This document shows positions 24,145-62,000 of a DNA stretch of 64,000 bases, in pieces. The translations under genes were made by a program, and so were the position numbers. The notes under the pieces were generated by a model. That model searched no databases. It worked only from the letters and a program-made list of their open reading frames with translations, and had not been told where the DNA came from. Origin of the DNA: Lamellibrachia satsuma (Eukaryota; Annelida; Polychaeta; Sabellida; Siboglinidae); the NCBI GenBank assembly GCA_033239005.1, contig BSQZ01000034.1, positions 3,711,001-3,775,000 on the forward strand. Direction: 5' to 3'. How positions within the stretch are numbered: position 1 is the stretch's first letter; each line of letters starts with the position of its first letter.

Positions 24145-25959
24145 ACTCTTTGCCATTTTTACGCCCATTCAGTAAGTTGATATGGTGCAAATTAACATAA
24201 TAGGTGTAATAAGATAGGAATATGACAATTGTGTAGGGGGTGGCTGGAGGAGGGAGGTTGGCCTAAAAAATAAGTGGGATTGAAAGGAGGTGGACTTCCA
24301 AAATTGGTGGGCGGTTGGTTGGTTGAGACGCCTGCAACACCCCCTCAATTGTTACCAACATGACTTGTGTAACTTTCTAGCACATATCACTTGGAGGGTG
24401 AAAAATTCATAAGGGGGTCCATATTTTCCTGTGAAAATACAGCCCCTGGTCAAACTATCATTGAATAGTAGTTATCACTGGGGGGACCAACATCTGGTCA
24501 ACTGCGCTTATTAAAGACAACTCGCAGGCCACATAGCATAATTTATTTTCAAACAAGTTCTACAGTGATATATAGTGACCATATAGAAGCATAAATATAA
24601 TATAATCAACTGTGATGCCAGTCAACCTCCCTCTTCAGCACTTGAAAACCGTGCTTCCTCAAGCAAAATGCAAACAAGGTTTACACTGCACATAGTTTCC
24701 ACGTCTAGTGTAGCCATCTGCAGCGACACTTTGATAAAGTTGTGAAATAGGCAAGTGCTGAAGATTGAAGGTCAAACGACAGTAGTCTTTTCAACATACA
24801 CCTATATTTACATCGGACTCGTACAATGTGTCAAAATTTGTCTTGCCATAAAATAGATGCACCCCCACACCTGTGATAGCACTACGCCTGCAAATCTTCG
24901 GCACCTCCCGCCGCAAACAGTTAAAAGGTAGATTAAAAATTTGTCAGAGTACGACATCAGACACTCTCGGAGCTCGACCAAACTCAACCTCACTCGGCGA
25001 TCCAAAGTGACAATGTCAACCAATTATACAGCTATCTACAGTTTATTAGAGGCCATCAGTGATCGGCCAAAGGTTCGGTGATATTGCCGGCAGTCTGTTC
25101 CAGCCTTTTTACCAACACACAAAGACGTAACCACAGAGAGAACACAACATGACGTCCAGCTACACTTGTGACAGACGTGCCTGTATCGTCAGCCCTTCCG
25201 GCTACACATACACACGAGTCGAGTGTTACTTTCTGCTACATCTGCTACTTGGTCGTTTGGCAGAAGTTTTCCATCAAATCCCACTAGATCGCAGGCGTAA
25301 TCTCTGTCTTTCATTCCGTACCAAAGGCGCTAAACGCCATAAAACTTGAAATTCAGAAATATTAATAACGTATAATACCCAAGAGAGGAGCATACCTTTT
25401 AATATTAACAAGTAGTTTCCACATGTGCACAATTTCACGTAGCAAAATCAACTTTTTATACTTTCTTACACAAAAATGTTCTTTACTGTCAACATTATAA
25501 TTACTGGCCGGCCACCTATGAGGTCCTTCATCGTGGGTTAGAGGTCAGTAGCTGCTCCAGTTATGTAATGTTGCAGTCATGCCTGACTTAGCGTAATTAG
25601 TATCATGTTCATTCAACCACAATGTCATGCTTGATTGATCAGAGAATTCTGTAGCCGAGTTATTGTGGAAGCAAAGCTGCTACCCGCATCTATAAATGAA
25701 TATTTTCATGGTGCTAGGAAAAATCCCGCTGCGTCTCAACTGTAAACTGCCCGCATGATGCAGAATCACAATTCCTTCATCTTCCACAGATGACGTCAAT
25801 GTCAACGGATGACAGTGTCTTGTGACAGACGACCATATGACACTGAATGGTGTCACCCTTGCAGCAGCTGTTGTCGGCAATGTCAGTGTCAAAAGAATCT
25901 GGAAGAGCTTTGTTTGTGTGTGTGTGTGTGTGAGTGTGTGTGGTCTACATATGGTCTGG
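24145..25959. other. Intergenic or CK1 alpha 3' region, no gene recognised
   Basis: Mixed-composition sequence. On minus, AATAAA at about 24541-24547 (plus TTTATT) could end the CK1 alpha transcript, but the last CK1 alpha coding exon was not located here. Small ORFs (24808-25023, 25149-25349) match nothing I know. Confidence 0.4.
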
Positions 25960-26440
25960 TCTGTCTGCGGTCCGCGTCATCTGTCTGCGGTCTGTCATGG
26001 TCTGAGTGTCACCTGCCCATAGTCTGCGTGTGATCTGTCGATGATCTCTCAACTGTCGTGCAGTCTATCCCTGATCCGTCCATGGTCTGTCCACGGTCTC
26101 ATGTCTTCTGTCAAAGCGTGTCATCTGTCCACTGTCTTATTGTGGACCGTCCGTGGTCTGGGTGTTAACGGGTCTATCCGTCGTATGTCCATGATCTGTT
26201 AAATGTCCATGATCTGTCCGTCATACGTCCACGGTCTGTCCGTCATATTTCCATTGTCTGTCTTTCATATGTCCACGGTCTGTCTTTCATATGATCATGG
26301 TCCGTCGTCATATGTCCATGGTCCGTCGTCATATGTCCACGGTCTGTCCGTTGTATGTCCATGGTCCGTCATATGTCCATGGTCTGTCCGTCGTATGTCC
26401 ATGGTCCGTCATATGTCCATGGTATGTCCGTCATATCCAA
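25960..26440 (+). repeat. Degenerate GTCCATGGTC-type minisatellite
   Basis: About twenty imperfect units of roughly 18-22 bp built on GTCCATGGTCTGTCCGTCAT. The overlapping ORFs on plus are repeat translations and were not called as genes. Confidence 0.85.
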
Positions 26441-27244
26441 CACCCAGTCCTGTATACACGGCTCAAAGCACTTGCCATCTGTGCTGGCAACACCAGTCTG
26501 TCGTGCCTCTTGCCACACTAGCGGCCACCTGCAAGTAAAATACACAACTCTGACACATCACGCCAAACTATTCGTTCATTATTGCATACAATAGTTTTAC
26601 TAGTGCAATGGTCCTGCAACAGATGCATTACTATTGGAATACTTTTGCGTTAGTTTCATATCATAACTATTGCAATAGTATTGTATAGTATAGTAGCATG
26701 GAATAGTGACTAGTGAGGAAAGCAGTTCCACTCGTAAATAACAGGTGGCGCCACCTCATAGCCTTGGAAGCAAGTTAAGGAAGGAAGTTAATCCACAAAT
26801 GACGCTGCTCTAATTGCTGTTGTCAGGTCCGATAAATAAGTAAAATTAAGAAATATCTAGAGTTTAAAAAGCACGTTTATGTAAATGTTTACAGTAGCCC
26901 CGCTGTTTGCTTTACCAGGTCAGTATTAAATCGAAGTGATAATTTACAAGTACACAATAAAACTTGCTTAATCACAGACAATGCGATGAAGCAATGCATG
27001 AAACGTAAGCATCATTGGGTCAGGAAAGGCACCAGAAGCACTGCGGGACTGATCCAAGTTTCACCGACTTACAATTGGCCACAATGAGGGATGTGAGAAA
27101 AAAGACAAGAAAGCTGCTTCAAGAAAACGCCAGACTAACAGCGGCAGGCAACTACATGCGAGAGAGAGAGAATGATGAAAATGTCGACGGAGCACGATGG
27201 TGGTCGGCGGCGCGCGACGGTGTGGACTTTACCTGTCTTCTTAC

Positions 27245-53606
<26,362 letters not shown>

Positions 53607-53860
53607 TTTCATTTGTTCATGTATAGCCGATATCAGGAAGCGGCCGAACTAAAACTTTAGTAAATAAGAGCAATTATACGCTAAACTAGACTATAACCTT
53701 CTATATTTCTGCTCCATGTTCCTGGTGACGTGCGGTGGCAAACAAAGCGCGCACTGAATGATGGGTACTAAGTGCGCGAACTAACGTTTACCGCACAAAT
53801 CGATATGACATGAATAATCACTACTTTGAGTTGTATTTTGATGTTGGCAAGCAGAAAAAT
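53607..53860 (-). promoter_or_regulatory. CK1 alpha 5' UTR and CpG-containing promoter region
   Basis: More CpG than the surroundings (GCGGCCGAAC, AAGCGCGCAC, AAGTGCGCGAAC). A three-codon upstream ORF, ATGAACAAATGA at 53620-53609, overlaps the first in-frame ATG. The transcription start was not determined. Confidence 0.45.
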
Positions 53861-56800
53861 GGATAAGATATACAATTGCAAGTCAGTAAGTAAGGTAATA
53901 TTTTCGGACTTTTAATGAGAAAAGAAGAACGATTTCCGTGAATATGAAGTGCTAAGTAGTAAGTAATAGAAAAGAAAGCAATTTATTTACAATTTATAAA
54001 ACAATTGATTGAAAAAGTATGTTGTTATATTTAGTGTAGTACACAGTATTTAGTTTTAGGGCAGCTCGAAGCACCTTATCTTATGCCCCTGGCAACCTAT
54101 CTGTTCCAACACCAATCCAACCTTTCCGCAGCATCCCTGATAATTATTCAGCCACACCCTGATTACTGCACAAACGTTAGGAAAGTTACTCATTTACAGG
54201 CAAAATTTATGGATAACATTGGGTAGCACTGGTCTTACAATAACAAAATAAGTGTAATAAAAACAGACAAGAAAATGGATATCTGTGACACTCAACCACT
54301 ATATTATGGGTGACAAATGATGACGATGGTGATGGTGGTTATTTTCCATACAAAGCTTTTGGCTTGACCTAACTAATAAAAAAGTAAACATAATTTTTGT
54401 GAACTGGTATCCTGTTAGTTGCATTCTTCTACATGCAAACAAAACAGTGTATGATCAACAGTGTGCTGATGCTCATGCACATAGATCATCCATTGATTTT
54501 TCAATAGACGGTGTATAAAAGATTATTTTGCAGTCAAAAAGTCTTCAGACAGCTCTTGAATGAAACCATGTAGCATTGTGGAAGTTGTTTTAATTAATCA
54601 AAATAGAATTGTACAAGAGATTTTGCAAGATTGCTATCCATTGCTGCAAACTCCTGATGCCAACTTTTAACAATTTCTACTTGTTTCCCATTAATCTCCT
54701 GGTCTCTAGTGTCTTTTAAACCACACACTTTGCATGTGTGTGAGCACGCATGCATGCTAGTATATGTGTGTGTGCGTGCATGTTGTCTATGCTCACGCGA
54801 AATAGTGTTTTTACATTTTCTGTGGTCTTCTAGTAGTTACTACATGATAATTTATATCATAAAATAAATGTTTATGAATAAGATATCAACATATCACAAC
54901 CGTTTATTGTCAAATATAATTAACTGAACAAGCAATTGTGACCAGACAATATTAACCACATCCACACAGAATAATCAATAATTACTCATACAGAGAATAA
55001 TACAATTAAACTATTCATCCAACAATACGGAACTGTCTGCATTCAAGATATGTGATCATGTTACAATTATGTATGATTTGTATGCAAATATGAACAAAAT
55101 AAACATATAAACATTCAATGTCCTATTTTTCCATATAGCTTATAATTTACTAGTGTCATATGCCATAAACATTTCGCTGGAAACACATCACCACCAGCTA
55201 GATTGCTACTTCTTAAGCATTCTTAAACCTCCCTCCTCATTTAATTTGATGACAGACTTTGATCATTAGATCCGGTAACTTGCGAAAATAGCCTTACATA
55301 ATAGTACATAGAGATGGACCACAGCTTTTTTGCCAAATTTCAACTATATCTGGTAAAAATAATTTGATAGTTTGTCTGATGATTTCACCAACGCTAAATA
55401 ACAAATTTGCACAAAAAAGATAGCACATCACAGTAAATACTATATAGGTCTGCTTTTTCGCTAAATGATTCTAAAACGAGACGGGGAATTGAACTGAGGA
55501 GGGAGCATTAATTTACAAAGACAACCTCTGATACCCCCCTCCATGTTTTTTTACTGGTTCCACTGTAATACAGCACTGCCACAACTTTCAGGATTACAAT
55601 TAAAACCATCAACCAATTTACATAATAATTGGACAATGACAGCTGGCTTTCAGGACGCACTAAACATATCAAGAAGATCTGTCATCCAAACATCATGGTA
55701 ACCACCGCTACAACCTATTTGTAATATTTCTAAATATCTCGACCGACTCGCTCAGTCTTCGGCGACAAACTGAAATATTCAGAAAGAATACAAATAGTTT
55801 CTTGAGAGGTAAATAACCATGTGAAACACCATTTTTGGTAAATTTCTCTTACAAGCAGGGAATAGTATTAAGAATTTTGCCTTACAAGTAGGGTAAGCTT
55901 GGAACTAGCTTCAACATATCATATACTTGGGGAGAAAGCTGCCTATGAGGCAGCTCTTAATATATTTCTGTACAGTTTGTAGTGTTAGATGTTTTTGGAA
56001 AGCACAAATTATGCAATCTTCTTATTACAGTATTTATTTTTTGCTGTGCATTTCATGGGAAGAAGATCGATTCTTGCCAACACAAACATATCTTTCCTGA
56101 ATTACCATCACCTGTATTGACTAGTTACTTTCTCACATCCCTGTACAACAGCAACATATGGCAGTCAACAGAAAACAGGTCAAGCAACCAATAAGACCAT
56201 AATTCTAAGTCTTATTAAATATCGCAGATATACAAAGTAGCACCAGACAAAGGGTGACAGGACATCATCTCTCAAAACATGTCATGTCTCTCAAAGGAAA
56301 TTACGAATGATTGATGAAAAACAACCTATTGAGGTGAAAAATGACATAATTTACAGTGGGCCTTGTGTGTGCATACATGTTTATGTGTGTATATTATATA
56401 TATATATATATATATAATATAGATATATATTATATACACAAACACATGCACAACGCATGCTGTATGTAGTGATTTTTCTCCTCTGTCTAATACAGGTATT
56501 GTTTCCATTAATCATTAGTAATTTCCACACAAATTATTAAATGTACACATGAATACATTTCTATGCCAATCTGAGAATTGCATATGTCAAGGTCAAAACA
56601 CGCTTGCATGCACCTTATGTGTTTACAAGTTTGCATGCAAAAATTTATGTTTTAATAGAACTCATTAAAAGCTTTAGTTAATGTAACAAGCAATTTATAT
56701 GACACTAACATCTCTTTCACCATGCTCAAATTAATGTGAGGCTGTTTCGATATCAGTTTGTCATATCAAGAATTGCAGATCAACAAAAGGAAGGCATCTG

Positions 56801-56979
56801 TAACAGTTGCCACCAGAGAAGGAATCATATTAAGGGCCTTCATCCTGATAGGAATATTTGTCTTCCCGTGTCGCTTTCCTTGTCTCCCAGAGAGGGTTTC
56901 CCATTGGGAAAGAAAAAACCCTAACTGAACTCCATGGAACACCGTTTCACCTACACCAAAAATTCACTGATGAATCTGA
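53861..56979. other. Spacer between CK1 alpha and the DDHD gene
   Basis: AT-rich. Holds a truncated SINE-family copy near 54075-54245 (TCCAACACCAATCCAACCTT, then ATTATTCAGCC), a TG/CA-rich patch at about 54735-54785, a fragment at about 55790-55845 related to the palindrome at 13286, and TA repeats at 56394-56440. TTTATT at about 56034 (AATAAA on minus) may end the DDHD transcript. Confidence 0.55.
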
Positions 56980-57298
56980 TCATTTATTGGGAGTTTTTAT
57001 GAACCCACTTCGGGGGGGTGGACCTACATTCAGAGGTCGAGGTGTGTGGGGTTGGGTCATACTGGGGGGTGGACCATAACCCCCTACAGGGGTGGCTACT
57101 TCACCCTGGGATGGGGTCGTGTACAGTGTGGCGGGGGACATAGAGGGATTCATTGTGGGTGGTCTAGCCGGGGGTGGGGGTGAGGCGAATTGTTGCCCCA
57201 TGGGGTTCGGATGGCTGACTTGTCCAGGCTTGATGGGGGAGATGCCCATGTAGCCATAGATCTCCTTCAATATCAGTAGCAGTGTGTCCTCAGACTCC
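56980..57298 (-). CDS. SEC23IP/DDHD2: DDHD gene terminal exon
   Basis: Completes the Trp of CYW, then reads [20 protein letters not shown], the conserved end of the family. It continues into a lineage-specific Pro/Ser/Gly-rich tail ([20 protein letters not shown]) to a TGA at 56982-56980. Vertebrate proteins stop soon after the conserved block, so the roughly 80-residue tail is extra. Confidence 0.93.
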
Positions 57299-58978
57299 CT
57301 ACAACACACAAAGTTTAATAGACGGTACATGGTTGTGATTACCAGTTGGCAGGCATGCATCAACGCAACGGATTGCAGGATCGAGTGTCCACAGAAGTAC
57401 AACACGTAATTTTGAACTTTAAATTACAGAGTCAGAACAATGATGTATCCATGACAATGACAATAATGATGTATCCATGACAATGACAACAATGATGTAT
57501 CCATGACAATGACAACAATGATGTATCCATGACAACAACAACAATGATGTATCCAAGACAATGACAACAATGCAAATAGCTGAAGAATTACTATCGTACC
57601 AACAATAATGCTTACCGATATTAATACTCTAGTATCAGATTGCAACAATCGGCTGATCTGACGTTTGAATAATTTCAAACACAACTGAGCATGTGTTGGC
57701 CTAGATATGCAATTGTTTCAGCGCACGGCCAAATATACAAGCGAATTACATTTTGTACTTCCATTGACAATCACATGACTTCACCTTTACATTAGTGTTC
57801 TTATGCACCAGAGTCGCCACTGGTTATTTGAGTAGGCTTTATTGTAGTCCTATCAGGGTTGAAAAAATCATGATTTTTTTTAAAATAAAAAAATCGGATT
57901 TTTTTAATTTAAATCAGATTTTTTTTATTTATTTCATTTTTTTTATTTATTTGATTTATTTAAAATCTGGTATACACAATGTCATAAAATATTTTACTAT
58001 CAGGCCATCTGGTGTCAATACAGCTACACAAGTGTGCACACGTTATGCTTTTGTAAAAAACACAAAACTTTGTTGATCTCGATGCTTGTAAACAATTATT
58101 TGTGTTAAATTCATATGAATCAGCGATTAAAAAAAGGAAGTCAAAAAAATAAAAAAAATCATAAATCAATGATTTTTTTTGATTTTTTTTGAGCGATTTA
58201 AATGATTTAAATTAAACAACCCTGAGTCTTATGTCTAAAACTCCGCAATAAAATATTTTGTAATCCCGTCTTAGAATGATTTCATGAAAAACCAAACTAT
58301 CTAGTATCTAGTATCCACTATCTAGTGCAAATTTGGGTCCAGTTGAGATTTTGTAGAAAAATGGTTAGATTTCAGCTCAAGATTATTCATTATCACTAGT
58401 TGTCCAATCAACTATTCAAAGTAAATTTTTTTGATAATTAAAAAATATACTGACTCTTTTGTTAAATCGACTGCAACAAACCTAATTTGAAATAGGCTAA
58501 ATGAATGGCAGGTGCTTTAAAATTTAAATCTGAAGATTATTTGATGAAAATGTACCATTATTACACATTCACAAGAATCGATTGTATGGTGGTGCCACCT
58601 ACCAGTAGCACATGTGACTGCCTAGAGCGAACAGGTAGTCGTTGAAGCTCTCGATCGGTGCCTCCTGTAAAACGTAGTCAAGTCTGCGTCCGCCCTGGTT
58701 CAGACTCCCAATGGGAATCTCCTCCTCATCCATGATGCTGGAGGCTGAAGCTGAAGGACACGTCAAGGTCAAAGGTCTCAATTTGAATTTTTTGCTCATC
58801 TAATTTGACTCATTTTGGAGAAAAAAATTTAACCTAGTACCGACTACAACACAATAGCTCATTTGTATTAACTTGTTATTTAGTTTTGGTGAAGGCATCG
58901 AAGTAAATGATAATAAATTAATTAAACATGACATATATTTACAGAACAGTATATATATATATATGTTTATATATATAT

Positions 58979-59032
<54 letters not shown>

Positions 59033-62000
59033 AATAATAATAAATTAGTTAAACATGATATATATATAAATATATGTATACATAGTAAAATATATTAAAT
59101 TTTTTTATTAATTAGTTAAATAAATTAGTTAAAACATGATGCATATGTACAAATGTAAGTGGCTATTCATCGAATGCCACATGAAAAAAAGCAGGTCTTT
59201 AAAAGTCACTTAAAAGTAGCTAAAGTCAAGATTGTCTTTATCTCAACCGAAACAAATGCATGTACAGTTGTACACATGGACGCACGCATACACGAACGAT
59301 GTGCATATACACTCACATGCACTTTCGTCTTGCCTGTCCTGTTCAGCAGCAGACATCTGCCGCAGGACATCGTTGACCTGTTTATCTACGAGTTCCTGCG
59401 GCGTGGTCTTGTGTGCGAGAGCGAACTCATTGATTGTCTTCCACGTGGAGCGCACCGAATCCACGATACGATGCTTGAGATCAGCGCCAACCCGAGACAG
59501 ACTCTCACGCAGTTCTGTGTCAGGACAAAGTGAAGCTTAGAGGAAGGTTTAAAGGTGAGCTATATAACCACCATGATGATAGGTGGAAATAACTTTTTAT
59601 GCAATTTGCGTACACAGCAGTACATAAATGAAATGCTGTGAACTGAATGGCCTTATTTTTACTTATTCTTTAATAATGTTATTATAACATCATAATAATA
59701 ATCTAAGTCTAGCATCTAAGGAGGGAAGGCATGGGTAAAAAGATCAGCCTTCAGCCAACTTCAGTCAATGTAAGTTTCAATTCTACGAACAAAAACTAGA
59801 TCATATTTAGATGATCAAAGCTGTCTAGGCTTTCTTGTAGGAGTGAGCAGCGAATGCAAATATAAATGACACGTGTCGATATCTGTTCATGGAAAAGTGC
59901 ACATGAAAAGTGTGAAAGTGCACATGAAGTGTGAAAGTGCACATGAAGTGTGAAAGTGCACATGAAAAATATGAAAGTGCACATGAAAAGTGTGAAAGTG
60001 CACATGAAAAGTGGGAAGCACCATCCTCTTCCACATTTTCGCTGTTTTTTAATGTGTCATTCTAAAAGACAAAAATGGAAAATCTCTTGAGACCAAATAA
60101 TTACAATGTGCCTAAAAATATATGAATTTTACTGTGAATTTTTTCCTTGAAGCACAGGAGACAGAAACTCACCGAGATGAAAGCGTTTGCGTCCCTTGTG
60201 ATGTGGCATGAGAACAGGTTTCGGTGGATAGTTGGGGGTGACCAGGGGCTCCATCCTATAAGCCTAGCGGTCGATAGACAAGGCAGAAACAGCAACATTC
60301 ATGTAAATAACATGTTTACATAATGCAACTATTAAATTCAGTTATGCCATCAAGTATGTTACAGCCAATCACGTTTTTTAAACAGTGCTAATTTATGAAA
60401 GACAAAGACACTTTGCAGACCTTTTTTTGCAGACCATTTTTTTTTAATCCGTATTTCTGACTTTGAAATTCTGTATAAAGTTGTATGAATCCATCAGACT
60501 TGGTGACAAGTCACAAAGTGCCAAGTCAAGTCAAGTCTCAAGTCATTGACCTACATGTCAAGTCTCAAGTAAATGACCTCCAAGTCAAAGTCAAGTCAAG
60601 TCAAGTCAAGTCAAAATGGGCAACTCGAGTCCGACTCGAGTCAGCCTCTACAACTCAAGTCGACAAGTCTGGAATCCATAACACATTTTTCATTTGTTAA
60701 CTGGCCTAGATAGCATTGCTATGCCAATCAAGTGTTGCCATCTATCAATCTACAAAATATACCTACAACAAACAAAATCAGCTAGGTTTCGCTAGAAATC
60801 TTTCTAGCGTCAAAAGTATTTATACTTGGATTGCTGAGTTTGTCATTTGATTTTATATCTGTTTGATAACACACAAAAATATGTACTTCATCACAATTTT
60901 TCCATATGAAACAAAACTATATAAAATGGGATATAGCTGTATAGTGTATACTTCTCACAAATCAGCGTTTACATTTGTGTCATGTTTGTTAGCTGAGAAA
61001 GAAAGGTTTCATCAACCCTACTAGAATGTTGTAATGGTTCGGGAGATGCTCTTACTTACCACAGGATCAAACTGCAAAATGAAGAGAGAAAAGACATGTA
61101 TACTAAACAAATAACGTTCATGGTTCCAAGATTTTACGTGACAGTGAGTATTTACATAACCAGGTTTTGTAAATGTCCACAACATAATTTTTATCAGTAC
61201 ACATATGAATTAGATTACCATGAAGCTAGGGTTGTCGACTATTTTACTTTGCAAATGTCATGATTTCAAATACATGACTTAGAAAAGAATATTCACAACT
61301 TCATGGATTCATAATAAGCCAAATGACAACGGCTCAGAAAAAACCTTACGTGAACATGCAAGAAAATCTAGTATTCATTCACACTTGGCAATAAAATCAA
61401 AAAGTGAAGAATGAAAGGAACTGTACAATGAATTTCATTGGTTAATTGAACAACTATTTTACAATGAATTTCAATGGTTCATTGAACAACTATTTTACAA
61501 TTAATTTCATGGGTTCACTGAACAACTATTTTACAATGAATTTCATTGGTTCATTGAACAACTACTTTACAATGAATTTCATTGGTTAATTGAACAACTA
61601 TTTTATGGGACATTGAAAGTTGCAACACTAAATTTATTAGTACTTATAACATCTTGGATGGTTAAAATTAATATCTATACATCTTACAATCCTGATCTCT
61701 GAATATTTTCAAAAATACACGATGGCGATGAATTAAAATATGATGGTTTTACAAATATATAGATACTGTTTACTGCAATAAAAGACGGACCAATACATCT
61801 TTTCCGTTGATGGTGAAATGTAATGTTTATCATCAGATGAATTATTGGTCTGACAGTAAAAATACCACAGCAAAAAGATCAAAACAAGAAGTATAACACG
61901 GTTAATTTAGATGTATTTCATTTGGAGAGTTGTGAGATTTTAATTATATTTTTTAATTACTTAACTTCTTATCAGGCAACCAATGAAAATCATTGTACTT

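Noticed and set aside
22762..24190. Minus- and plus-strand ORFs resembling a Pro-rich repeat protein
   Set aside because: The 35-bp unit rotates through all frames; no start context, splice support or codon bias.
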